The notes under the pieces: generated by a model
Databases searched by the model: none
Told to the model about the DNA's origin: nothing
The model's input: the letters and a program-made list of their open reading frames with translations, nothing else
Assembly: GCF_009730915.1 (NCBI RefSeq)
Contig: NC_052482.1
Location: 2,852,001-2,916,000 of the forward strand
Source: Dioscorea cayenensis subsp. rotundata
Lineage: Eukaryota; Streptophyta; Magnoliopsida; Dioscoreales; Dioscoreaceae
Length of the DNA: 64,000 nt
Direction: 5' to 3'
Translations under genes and position numbers: made by a program
Shown here: in pieces, positions 32,501 through 42,839 of the stretch
How the letters are laid out: the number at the start of each line of letters is the position of its first letter
Position numbering within the stretch: position 1 is the stretch's first letter

Positions 32501-33028
32501 AATGTTAGTTCACACAGATCAAGGAACCTTCATCAATGTATCGCTCTGATTGCTTCATGAGCTCCCCAATGAAAAGCACAGTGGAAGTGGTACCATCCCC
32601 GCTTGCATCATCCTGCGCCACCGCTGTCCTCGCGATCATGATCGCCGTAGGGTTTTGGATTTGCTACAATAACAACACCACCACCCACAATAAATCACAA
32701 AAAAAAATACATCGAGTTCATCCACAACCAAAAGATTCCACAAAGCAAACCACACCATTTCCTTCAACAGAGTGTTCCCATCTTTGGTGAGCTTGATATC
32801 TCCAGCACCCCCTACAAGCCTAAATCGAAACCAAGAAAATTAACAAGAGATCAAGAAGAAGAAAACCAAGAACAACGAGTTCCAAAGCCCAAACATCTTG
32901 ATAGTGCCCTTGGGGCCGAGATTGGTCTTGAGAACATCCTGAAGGCCTTTGGCGGCGTTGATGGTCATATGCAGCGCTGCCGACTTGTTCAGCACCTCAG
33001 CATTCGGATTGAGAACCCGCAGAGACAT
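26567..33028 (-). CDS. CCT6: T-complex protein 1 subunit zeta (CCT6), cytosolic chaperonin
   Basis: CCT6 is one of eight subunits of the TRiC/CCT ring that folds actin, tubulin and other cytosolic proteins using ATP. The exons are 33028-32895, 32819-32756, 32663-32528, 32313-32162, 32051-32004, 30754-30662, 29751-29645, 28990-28876, 28798-28712, 28326-28122, 28030-27936, 27203-27135, 27055-26948, 26854-26736 and 26642-26567. They sum to 1608 bases (535 aa), the length I know for plant CCT6, with all junctions in frame and GT-AG. Seen motifs are NLGPKG (36-41) and GDGTTS (88-93, with the nucleotide-site Asp89) in the equatorial domain, VRDGLR in exon 11, and GAGAFE at the start of exon 12. The start [20 protein letters not shown] is the family's conserved N-terminus. 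The protein ends in RNMRKPS. The largest intron (30755-32003) contains nothing recognisable. Confidence 0.97.
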
Positions 33029-33112
33029 CTTCGAAGCTTCTCCTCAGCGGATCAAGCAATGCCAATGGAGAAGGAGAACGTCGAAGAGAGGGCGAAGGTT
33101 GGAGTTTGAGAG

Positions 33113-33168
33113 TAGGGTTTCAAAAGGCGCACTTTTGATCTCTCTCGAGCTTTCTGAAAGTAGGGTTT
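33113..33168 (-). promoter_or_regulatory. Two telo-box motifs upstream of CCT6
   Basis: AAACCCTA occurs on the minus strand at 33113-33120 and again at 33161-33168, about 85 and 140 bases above the CCT6 start codon. Telo boxes are common near the starts of plant genes for translation and protein folding that are expressed in dividing cells. Their role here is inferred. Confidence 0.55.
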
Positions 33169-33239
33169 CTGTTTCATTTTTGAGGGTTGAGTGCTCTCGG
33201 GTGTATGTTAGCGACATTTTCAAAGTACAGGTGGCGTGA

Positions 33240-34040
33240 TGAAATTAAATGAAATACACATATTTCATGTATTAAAATAAATTTTAACCAATCAACTAAT
33301 AGCTGCTTTGTTACTTGAATACTCCATAAAACATTAAAATTATCATAAAGAAATATCAATATATATATATTGTAAATTCTAAATATTGTTCTCAATTTTT
33401 AATAATAAAATATAATTATTATTCTATAAATTTTATATTAAATGGGGGCATAATAGCAAAATTTTGGTTTTTTATCTAATTATATACTTTTGCATCATTT
33501 GAAAAAAATATATAAAAACTCAATATCATTTTTCACCTATAAATTTTGAAGGTTGTCAAAATCACGATTTGACTCAAAATCATTCGATTTTATAATTTTA
33601 ACCAAGATCAATTTGATACAAATTCGCAAATATATAAAATCCGTAAAAAAATCCATAAAATTATTCCGACCCTACCAATATTGAAAACTCACCAAAAATT
33701 CAAATTTTTATCTTTTCATTTTATCACTATCAACAAAATATATATTCTCTCAATTTCTTTCTTTTTTTTTCATTTTAAAATTTCACTTGGTATCACACAT
33801 ATTTGTTCTACCAATATACTTGAAATTTCACTTATAATAATCACAAAAAAATTAAATATTTGTTGTAACAATATGCTTAATTATATATCACTTTTAAAAG
33901 AAACAAACCATGAATTTATTTAAAAAAAACATCACTGCATTCTATAATCACATAGGCATCAACACTAATTCTAAATTTCTAATAACATATGATGATCAAC
34001 CTTTAGCACTAATAACATACTTAATTTTTCTGTTAATCCA
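33240..34040. other. Intergenic between CCT6 and NET3
   Basis: AT-rich, with no gene. It contains the distal CCT6 promoter on the left and the NET3 3' UTR on the right (close to 34040). No repeats or RNA genes were recognised. Confidence 0.5.
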
Positions 34041-34985
34041 TCAGTGATCAGCTCCAAAGAGTTTCCTAGTCAGAACTCCCTTCTTAATCTTCTTGAAATC
34101 AAAGAATGACCATTTCTTGGATTGTTTGATATAATTCTTCAAACATTCATTCTCTTCTCGAACTAAATTCATCGATAAACATAACTGTCTTATGGCCTCT
34201 CTTTTTTCGTCGTCTTTCTGCAGTAACTCCGCTTTCAGTCTCTCATTCTCCGCCTTCAGCTTCTCGTCATCAGCATTCAATTGTGTTTCTTCTCCTTCTT
34301 CACTGTCTTGCTCCGGATCATCGACTTCAGACTCCTCAGATTCATCAGTAACCGAAGAACCACTCGAAGATTTACTTGATTCATCCCTTTGTTTGAGTGA
34401 CCAGCTTTTTTCAGAAAAAGGCGAATTAAACAATGTGATTCGATGCAATCTTCCTTCGAATTTCAGCTGATCATATTGCTCAGCTAGTGACCGATGTGAT
34501 CGGTAGAGAACCTCAATCATGTTTATGAGTTCCGGTCTTTTCTTGTAATACATTTCCGCACGCTGAGCAAATGAGTCGGCATCTTCTTCGATCAGCTTCA
34601 GTATCTTTTCTATATTCTCTTCTAATTCTGTAAACAATAAAAACCGATAAATTCACATATCCAAAATGTACTCAACATGAACACAACAAGCAATAAGAAC
34701 TCAGTCCAAAAACATTATCATGTTCATTGTGCCACTGAGAATTTGACAATCATATTCTCTTCTAATTCTGCAAACAATAACAAGAACTTGGTCCGGAACG
34801 ATTGTCATTATATATGTTTCTTAGTTCGTAATGTTTAGAGTGTACATTCAGATACTGGACACTTGAACTATGAAAATGAGGAATGACGAACCCGAAATAG
34901 CCGATGATAACCACGGAGAGTGCTTTTGGTTCTTGCGACTGTCGAACCACCAAGAATACAATGACTTCTTTTGTTCTACTACCAT
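34041..34985 (-). CDS. NET3: NETWORKED 3-type NAB-domain actin-binding protein
   Basis: NET proteins are plant-specific and link actin filaments to membranes through an N-terminal NAB (KIP1-like) domain; the short NET3 group associates with ER and nuclear or plasma-membrane contacts (family knowledge). Exon 1 (34985-34892) and exon 2 (34627-34041) join in frame (phase 1, GT-AG) to give 226 aa. The NAB domain covers about residues 9-85, with YSWWFDS, HSPWL, the highly conserved EDADSFAQRAEMYYKKRPEL and YRSHRSLAEQYDQL. A serine/acid-rich linker follows (about 110-145), then a coiled coil (about 145-200) with REAIRQLCLSMNLVREEN, and a basic tail. There is no membrane segment. An acceptor at 34998 just above the ATG (TTTTTTAG) shows a 5' UTR intron whose donor should lie in the tandem repeat at 35870-36520. 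Confidence 0.92.
34612..34780 (-). repeat. Duplicated splice-acceptor segment in the NET3 intron
   Basis: About 30 bases around the exon 2 acceptor (34612-34641, containing ATTCTCTTCTAATTCTG) recur at about 34750-34780 within the same intron. The second copy keeps a TTTGCAG acceptor-like site. It may compete in splicing or be a non-functional duplication. Confidence 0.75.
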
Positions 34986-34998
34986 TCTTGCTTCTTAC

Positions 34999-35869
34999 CT
35001 AAAAAACATATAATGGCAATATATCGGTAATACAAAAATAAATAGCGAGTAGAAAACTTGAACAAGCATATGTTAGGTTTGTTTATTGAAGCTGAACTCA
35101 TATGTTGTGATTCTCTAAGCTAGTCAAGCATGAATTGCCACAAATAAGATTTCTCTTCAAACTAATATTGCAAAATACTTGAAAATTTTTCAAGATCAAT
35201 AAACATATCACATCTAAAATTTCAACACAGAAACAAAAGTGCAACAGATTTAAACAATCTCTGTTCATTTATGTATCAGATTTTGCTAAATAATGCAATC
35301 TTTTATAAAAGAAACATAGCAACATAATCTCTGTTGTATTTTCATCTGATCATTTAATCAACCTGTTTTGAATTAAATGAAAACAAATCAGCAAATAGAA
35401 CTAAACACAGGCTTTTCATTTTGATCTTTCATCATGCTATCAGATTTAAATATCTCCTTTTTGTACAATCAAAAGTCAATTTTTTTTTTTTTAAAAAAAG
35501 AAACCAAACAAACATGAAAAACAATATATAACAATGCATAAAAATCCAAAATAACAAAGAAAACAATGCATCAGATTAAAATATACAAAACCTTGCAAGA
35601 TCAAAACTGTTATGTTTACTCAAAATCTCATCTTTATATATACAGGGGAAAGAACATAAAACAGGATATCAAATAGCAAACACAAGCAAAATCAAACCTT
35701 TAAAAAGAAGATGAAAAAGGATTTCAACATCATAAAAAATAAAAATAAATTTAAAAACACCTTCTGCAAAAAAACAAAATAAACAAAAAAACAAAAGGAG
35801 AGAATGAAACAAGATATCAAACAGATACCAATATCAAAACTTTTGTATGTCACTCAAAAATCTGATTTT
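34999..35869 (-). other. Probable 5' UTR intron of NET3
   Basis: AT-rich sequence between the acceptor at 34998 and the tandem-repeat block, with no coding potential. It is interpreted as the intron separating the non-coding first exon from the coding exons. Confidence 0.5.
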
Positions 35870-36520
35870 TTGTTTAAATCAAGAAAAAAAATAACCAAAG
35901 AAAAGGAAACAAGATTATGAATCAAACTCAAAGAATAAAAAGCTCACACACATCTAAACCATCTAAACAAGTTCCATACCTCAAATAAAGCCTAAAGAAA
36001 CAAAGAAAACAGATACAAAAAGATGAAATAATGAGATTTTTTTTAAATAAATAAATAAACCAGAGAACAGGAAACAAGATTATGAATCAAAACTCAAGAA
36101 ATAAAAAGCTCACCCACACATCTAAACCATCTAAAACAAGTTCCATAACTCAAATAATACCTAAAGAAACAAAGAAAACAGATACAAAATAATGAAAGAA
36201 AGATTTTTTCTTAAATAAATAAATAAACCAAAGAACAGAAAACAAGATTATGAATCAAAACTCAAAGAATCAAAAGCTCACCCATACATCTAAACCATCT
36301 AAACAAGTTCCATAACTCAAATAATACCTAAAGAAACAAAGAAAACAGATACAAAATAATGAAAGAAAGATTTTTTCTTAAATAAATAAACAAACCAAAG
36401 AACAGAAAACAAGATTATGAATCAAAACTCAAAGAATCAAAAGCTCACCCATACATCTAAACCATCTAAACAAGTTCCAAAACTCAAAGAAAACCCAAAG
36501 AAACAAAGAAAAAAAAGATG
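35870..36520. repeat. ~168-bp tandem repeat, nearly four copies, at the NET3 5' UTR
   Basis: The landmark CATCTAAACC begins at 35951, 36119, 36287 and 36454, a period of 167-168 bases. Each unit also carries AACAAGATTATGAATCAAA, AAAACAGATACAAAA and, on the minus strand, a GTGAGC splice-donor-like hexamer. Units differ by a few substitutions and by the length of the T/AAAT tract. The repeat lies where the non-coding first exon and its donor are expected. Confidence 0.9.
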
Positions 36521-36700
36521 CAAATAGATGAAAAAACCTCTTTAGATCTAGAAAAACTCCTCCTTTCTTCTCCTTCTTTTTCTTCTTCTTCTCCTCCTCA
36601 ATGGTCCTCTGAAAGCCAAAGCACAGGACAAGAGTGCACCGCTCTTCGGGTTCTTGTTTTTGAAAACACTCCACTTGTCCTTTTTCGTAATTTCACCAAA
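36521..36700 (-). promoter_or_regulatory. Presumed NET3 transcription start region
   Basis: A GA-rich stretch on the minus strand (CT-rich as written, about 36545-36600) lies immediately upstream of the tandem repeat. This composition is typical of plant 5' UTRs. No clear TATA box could be assigned, so the exact start is unknown. Confidence 0.4.
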
Positions 36701-39192
36701 ATAACCAACCAATTAAAACCAGCCACGTGGACTAGCCGAGGGGATACTACCGAGGCAATAATCTGGATAAAATACACAAATTTTAACTTAAAACCCCCTC
36801 ACTAATTTTTGGAATTCACCTCTGGTCCTTTTACTTGGTCAAATATTAAATATATTAAAATTATAAAATGATTTTAATCCAAAAAAATTATAAGTTTTAG
36901 ATTAATATGCATTTGGATAATTTTTCAATAAATTAAACAAATCAAATTAATTAATACTATATATATTACTGGTGATTTATTTAGTATGAAATGATATGAT
37001 AAATACACTGAGTAATTGAAAAAGATATTTTGAATAATGGAAAATTATCTTTAGTTTTTGTATTTACTAATCATAATTTTTTTTAGAGGATAAATGCATA
37101 AAAAAAAAATAACTTTTATTCTAAATCATTTGATTATCCATTTATCCGCCATGATTATAAAGTGAAGTGGTGTTGTTTTAATATTTTGAAAGATGAGGGG
37201 TACAATGGAAATATCAACGATGGAAAAATATGAATGCCCGAATAATCTCAATTATTTACGGGAATGCCATCATACGGCTCAACGGTCATTGATTTTGTGG
37301 GTTGGACCAAGTACATTGGATTCGGCCCAGCTCCTTCAAATTCTTTTTTTTTTTAATTATTTTCAAATATAATTTCATGGAAAGCATGAAAAAAAGTTTT
37401 TATTTTTATTTTTATTTTTTGGGAAAAGATATGCAAGACTTTGGTGATTTTTTTTTGAAAAAGACTTGTGGTTCATTTTAATTTTTTTATATACTCGAAA
37501 AATCTCTCTTTATTTTATTTTATTTTTTTTAAATTGATAGTTTAGTATTATTTTTTATTTTTTATTTTTTTATATCATGTTGATAAGCTCATTGGATTCA
37601 CTTCAATGGGGAGTTGGAGCAAGCTTGCCAAATTCCAATGATGTGCCAGCTTGCACAGACCTCACCCCAACTCACTAGAACTTATTTGATTGGGTTGAGT
37701 CCATTTGACCATATGCAAACCATTATGATTTTGACAAGTTAGTTCTTGTACTCACCAACCCCTTGTTTTTTTAATCTAGTTACTTTTTAATTTTTAATAT
37801 TAATATATATATATATATATATATTATTTTCTATAAAAAAAACTATTTTTAAAAAATATATACATGACCACAATAACAAAATGTCTTAAACAAAGAAAAT
37901 TAGCTAGTTTAAAATTTTAAAATATTATTTACTTAATTTACCTACATTATCTTTAGATGGTGTTTGATTAAAATGTAATATTAGATTAGAGGAATATGAA
38001 TCAGGTGAAATTACCTCGATTGGTTGGTTAGGAATGTGAGAATATTACATTCCGGAATCAGATTACTAGGGTAATATTAACCCATAATATAATATTCTAG
38101 AAGTTTTTTCATTATACTCTTTAAATCCAATAAAATCACGAAAACATCAATTTTTAAAAAAATCAAAAATAAAAAAAATTCATGTTTTTTGAAATATTTG
38201 ATTGGAGATAAAAAAATATTTGAAATTAATTTTTTTCAAATATTAAGTTGGGGGAATGTATATATTTAAAATAATAAAATTTGACTTAATTAATATTAGT
38301 AAAAATTCAATATTTTAAAATTAAAATTTTTATAAATTTTAATACATTTGCCATATATTAGGTAAAAATATTTTAGTAAAAAAACAATTGATAATATAAA
38401 ATTCTCTGCCATTCATGATAATGCAACATTCTAAGTTTCTAACTACATTACTATATTTGCCAACAAACAAACCAATAATGCTACCACTGTTGCAGTTAAT
38501 TTCTTATAATTCCAACTCAAAAAAAAATTAAAAATTTTTAATAAATAAAGGAAGAGGTTTTTGAAAAGCAAAGCAAGCATTTTAGAAACTATTATTCTTC
38601 CTTATGGTCGTAGAGACAAAAGCCAATAATCTCACTAGCATTAAATTTTACAGATCAACACATAATTTAAAGGAAAGGGAAAAAAAACCGCTTTCGCAAT
38701 AAAAATATAGTAATTTTTTTCATTCCGAATAAAAGTTCAAGAGATTAACCCTCTTTTTCGAGGTGAGTGACTTATCCACATTATCAAGAAAAAAAAAACA
38801 TAATCTTTATATTTCTTTTTATTTGTAAAATAAACTTAATTCACACATCTTAACAAAATTAATTTAATTGGTAATAAATAAAAATTATATCAATTTTTTA
38901 ATATTATCCATATTTAAAATATATTTTAAAAATTGCATAATTAAATATAATTATTTTGAAATTATAGAATTACATTAAATATAAAAAGATAATATTTAAT
39001 ATTGCACAAAATTTTTAAATAAGCCGAAGCAAACAGACAAATCTCAAATTATAGTTATTGTAGTAAAATATATGTACCAGCCCTAAATAATGAATGGAAA
39101 AAACAAAAAGGATTAAAAAGAAGTCAATACTTTAAAAAAGAAAGACCTAAACCAAATCATGTTAAAAAATTTAAAACACATAAACCACCAGA
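36701..39192. other. Intergenic, AT-rich, with a MITE-like segment
   Basis: No gene. A TA tract lies at about 37803-37822. About 37955-38480 starts with ATGGTGTTTGATTAAAATG and ends near CAACAAACAAACC, loosely complementary, which suggests an old miniature inverted-repeat transposon. The ends are too diverged to define. Confidence 0.35.
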
Positions 39193-39333
39193 CTTATTCC
39201 TAACAAGACACTTACCAAACCCACTTATTACAAGCATGTCATTCAACAGTAAAACTACTATTGCTACAGTTACAAATCTATTTTACATACAAAAAAAACA
39301 AACACCGACTCCTTTACATAATAAAAACAAACA

Positions 39334-39565
39334 CTAGATCCACTAGCGCCAGTGCCTCAGGGATGAAAACATGGATGTTGGGGATGCCGTTCAACTTACT
39401 TTGGATGTCGGGGTCATCCGGGGTGAAGTAACGGTTAGGGCGGAAGCTTCACTCAGAAGAGTACTAAGGGCTCAAGAAGCATGGATAAAAGAGAGAGATG
39501 TATAGACAAAAGAAGGACTTCTTTATTGCATTTGGTTATGAGAGGGATACAAAGGATGAGACTTA
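39334..39565 (-). repeat. Left copy of the element's terminal direct repeat
   Basis: About 232 bases starting at CTAGATCCACTAGCGCC match 45847-46078 closely, and 46081-46205 in truncated form. It is more GC-rich than the ORFs. In element orientation the copy ends where the primer site begins in the right-hand copy, as expected for an R-U5 or terminal redundancy. Confidence 0.85.
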
Positions 39566-39661
39566 GATGGATGAGGGTGAGTATGTGTGAGGATACAAGG
39601 ATACAAGGATACAAAGATCCAAGGATGCCCTCTCCTTACAAACCAAGGGGCCTTATATAGG
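39522..39661 (-). promoter_or_regulatory. Putative element promoter (TATA box) and poly(A) signal
   Basis: On the minus strand CCTATATAAGG (39651-39661) is a strong TATA box. About 125 bases downstream comes AATAAA (complement of 39522-39527). Promoter followed closely by a polyadenylation signal is the layout of LTR U3-R regions and of caulimovirid intergenic regions. Short GATACAAG repeats lie between them (about 39593-39618). Whether it is active is unknown. Confidence 0.6.
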
Positions 39662-39937
39662 CTCCAAGACTTAACACTTAAGTCATGCTATTCATGACAA
39701 GACATATACCAAACCTCCATGTAGAAGACATGACACATACCAAACTTACCTATTCCTAACAAGACACTTACCAAACCCACTTATTACAAGCATGTTTTTC
39801 AACAGTAAAACTACTATTGCTACAGTTACAAACTATTTTACACACTAAAAAAACAAACACAGACCCCTTTACATAATAAAAATGAACAACATTGCTTGAA
39901 GATGTAGGAAACTTAGATCTGAATCAGTAGAGATTTC

Positions 39938-41335
39938 CTAGCCTTCCATCATGTTGGCTAAGTTTTCTTCAGCAATGTCTTCTAAACCTTCTGGAGAGTC
40001 AGCTGGACTTGGTAACATTAGTATATCTGCTGGAATGCTTAGTCTTGAATAATCCCTAAAACGGTATTCTCTTGCCCATGAGCAAACTTGCTTCATGTGT
40101 AGTTCTGTAGCTGACATTTGTGAAATGAGATTCGGAAAAGAACAGAACATGGGGAACATGTACTGGTCAACATATACCTTCATAATTTTAGTTTCCAGCA
40201 CCATTTGACATCTTTGATTATCAGCAATTGTAGGGCAAGTTATCTTCCAATCAGTTGAAATTACACATGCTCGCCATAGCTTCATTTGTTTCTTAATGTC
40301 TCCTGGAATAATCATATCTTCTAGTCGAATAGGAGTTATTCTTTCTTGTTCAGGTTTATGATGGCGAAGGAGAGTGATCTTGATATGATGACGTGCTTCA
40401 TCAGGATAGCCTTCATCATAGCAAGGAGGAATTGAATTTAATTCTAAATTGACATACCCATCAATTTGTGGTCCAAGAGCTTTGAAGAATTTGTGTAGAA
40501 GATGTATAAGCTGCCAATAGTCATTTAGGAAGTTTGCCTTCTCTGGATTTGTCGGCATTACTCTGGATAGGTATCCGTGTTTGAAGAGATTGATGGCTTT
40601 GATCTGAACACCATTAATTTATTAGTCATGCCATTGGGACATATCTAAGGAACATTTGACTGCAGTGAATCCTTCTTCACATTGGCATCCAGAATCCTTA
40701 TGGGCTAGCTCCCTGAGTACATTTCCTGCTATTGCAAATCCTGCTGGGAGAATTTCTTTTTTTGCAAGTTGCCTCAGTACTTCTTGTTCAGAGATGAACT
40801 AGTCATATTGAGTTGCCATCACTTTTTTTAAAATGAGTTGTTTTATTTCTTCTATCGGTTCTGGGAATAGTTCAAATCTCTTTGTTATTTGTTTTCTTTC
40901 TTCAATCATAATATTCTTTATTTCTTCAGCTTCTTTTGTAATTTGTTGAAGTTGAGCTTTGATCAGAATAACTTCTTCATTCTTATTGGAGATTTCAACT
41001 TCCAATGCCTTGATTTTCTTTTCTTGTTCTACCATGTAGTCTAGTGTTTGGGGTTTCAAAGAGAATCTTACACTTGGTGTTTCAGGTAAAGGTAAATGTG
41101 GTGGATTTTGGATTTTCTCATTTGTTTGATGAAAGAATTTTGCTAAAGAGTGGAATAGAGAAATGAGGGTTTTTGGGTCATGTTTATTGGCCCAAAGGTT
41201 GTCAAGAATAACTTGTTGTGACGGATTCAGATTGGCTTTTGTTCTGAACTTTAGAGTGGAGTTTGGTGGGAATATTGGGAGATTTAACTGGGGTTCAAAA
41301 GAGGATAAGTGGTTATAGATATTTTTTCCTGCCAT
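39938..41335 (-). pseudogene. Polyprotein-like ORF of the element, interrupted by stops
   Basis: One long frame is split into an upstream open part (41335-40799, 178 codons) and a downstream part (40558-39938, 206 codons); in-frame stops at 40799 and near 40620 lie in sequence that otherwise stays coding-like. The first part has a Pro-rich N-terminus, then a coiled coil (about residues 100-150). The second part is globular-looking, with conserved-looking aromatic and Trp residues (SWAREYRFRDYSRL) and an acidic tail. I recognise no enzyme motif. By position it could be a capsid or inclusion-body type protein, but that is a guess. Confidence 0.55.
40390..40495. repeat. Internal segment also present at the element's right edge
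   Basis: About 105 bases within the broken polyprotein (beginning near GTGCTTCATCAGGATAGCC) recur almost identically at 46250-46356, outside the right terminal repeat and in the same orientation. This marks a rearranged or second partial copy. Confidence 0.85.
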
Positions 41336-41620
41336 TTCTGCAAAAAATAAGCTTGTTAGTTAAATAAATTTTCATGCTTTTACATGTGTTGGGGTATAAA
41401 GATAACCAGGTTTTCACCATAACAAGAGACGCGTACGGACCTACTGGTTTTGTAGCCACAGCTCTTATTATTCAGATGAACAAACCTTTGTCTGTTATAT
41501 TTCTTTTTTGGGACTTGGTTATATAGTTCCCACAATTAAAGAAAACGCATATGAACCTGCTGGCTTTGCAGTCACAGTTTTCCCTAATGCGAATGGACAA
41601 ACTATGGGGTAATATTCTAA

Positions 41621-42073
41621 TTATATGTTTTGGTTACATGTTTCCCAAAGGGATAAGAATAATGGAGATTCAGTTTGTTGTGGGACTTCTATACCTAGAT
41701 TCAAAGAGGGAGATGAACAGAGATTAAACTCTTGTTGTAAACACGAAAAGTTTATGGTTTCTTGTTGTTTTAAAAAGTTTTTTATTTCCACTTGTTTTAT
41801 ATTTTCTTGTATTTCTTTTATTTTTTTTTCCATTTTTGTAATTTTTTGAGACATTGTTAATTTCTTTTCTCTTATTTCATTATTTTCTCCATTAAGTCTT
41901 CTTTTTCTTTTTGTAATTAAATCTATGGTATTTTGCAATACATCTACAATTTTACTCATAGAATGAGTTATGTGATATTTTAATATTATCTTATCTTTAA
42001 ATTCTTTTAGTTCTTTAATCATTTGTTCTAATTCTATAGTATTTTCTTCATCTATTTTTCTTTTCTTAGTCAT
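41621..42073 (-). CDS. Coiled-coil protein of the retroelement
   Basis: 150 codons of unknown function. Residues about 10-105 are almost all charged plus hydrophobic heptads (Glu/Lys/Ile/Leu), predicting a long coiled coil, and a short C-terminal segment ends in LWETCNQNI. The start ATG overlaps the stop of the upstream Cys-rich ORF by 8 bases (42066-42073), so the two would be co-translated from one RNA. Such oligomerising coiled-coil proteins occur in caulimovirids as virion-associated or aphid-factor-like proteins; assignment to these is speculative. Confidence 0.5.
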   Translation of the reverse strand: MTKKRKIDEENTIELEQMIKELKEFKDKIILKYHITHSMSKIVDVLQNTIDLITKRKRRLNGENNEIREKKLTMSQKITKMEKKIKEIQENIKQVEIKNFLKQQETINFSCLQQEFNLCSSPSLNLGIEVPQQTESPLFLSLWETCNQNI

Positions 42074-42497
42074 CTAAAATATTTTCTTCCTCTTGTTCAT
42101 GAATAATTATACTTTTTCCTTTATTTTGTTCTTTCTTATTTTTTAGTTTTTCTTTTAAATTTTCTATTTCTTCTTCAAGAGTTTTAATTCTTTTTAATAA
42201 CTGGTCAATTATTTCTTTATCTTGTCTAAATTTATTATTTGGTTTTTCTATTTTTGGTTCTTCAAAAGTAAAATTACATAAATCTAATGCACATTTTCTA
42301 CATAATAATAATTCACATTTAATGCATGTTACTCTATGTTTTGTTATGTGGAATTTATAGCATTTATCACATTTTGTTTTATAATTTATCTTAAATGGTT
42401 CAAATTTATGTTCACATTTTTCAAAGTTTTCAATTTGATTGTATTGTTCTAATAGATATTTTGGATTTATATCTAGATTATAAGTTTGTTTATTCAT
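42066..42497 (-). CDS. Cys-rich zinc-binding plus coiled-coil protein of the retroelement
   Basis: 143 codons, intact. Residues about 28-75 contain paired cysteines (CDKC, CIKC, CRKC plus flanking Cys and His), arranged like a double zinc finger rather than the CCHC knuckle of retroviral nucleocapsids. A coiled coil follows (about 90-125), then an acidic tail. Nucleic-acid or protein binding is inferred from the zinc ligands. Its stop overlaps the next ORF's start. I do not recognise the family. Confidence 0.55.
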   Translation of the reverse strand: MNKQTYNLDINPKYLLEQYNQIENFEKCEHKFEPFKINYKTKCDKCYKFHITKHRVTCIKCELLLCRKCALDLCNFTFEEPKIEKPNNKFRQDKEIIDQLLKRIKTLEEEIENLKEKLKNKKEQNKGKSIIIHEQEEENILDD

Positions 42498-42839
42498 TTT
42501 ATTTTTTAATCATAACAAATATTTATGGAATCATATTCATTTCTTAATTTTGACCTGTAATTCCATAGTCTATTTTGATCGGTTAGATATTCATCTTGAT
42601 GAAAATCTTTATATTTTATTTTTGTTGGTTTCTATATGGATTTACCATTTTCATCTTTATCTTTTGATTTAAATTTTACTTTTATTAATGATTCTGCTTG
42701 ATAATTAATTTGATCTCTTAGAGTTATATATCTTTTAACTCCTTTTAACCACATTCATTGTTTTGCTTTTAATTCTTCTTTTAGACTTCTATTTTTTTTT
42801 ATTGTATATTTAATTGAGTTACTTATTAAACCATCTATT

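Larger units (their letters stand above)
39193..39893. repeat. ~140-bp direct repeat flanking the left terminal repeat
   Basis: The segment at about 39193-39333 (containing ACACTTACCAAACCCACTTA) recurs at about 39752-39893 and brackets the promoter-bearing repeat. A 45-base piece of it also appears at about 46206-46250. The arrangement suggests recombination between element copies. Confidence 0.8.

Noticed and set aside
34192-34470. Serine-rich plus-strand frame
   Set aside because: Antisense of the acidic/serine part of NET3 exon 2.
35870-36520. Possible CRISPR-like array
   Set aside because: The repeat units are contiguous with no unique spacers, and this is a plant nuclear locus.
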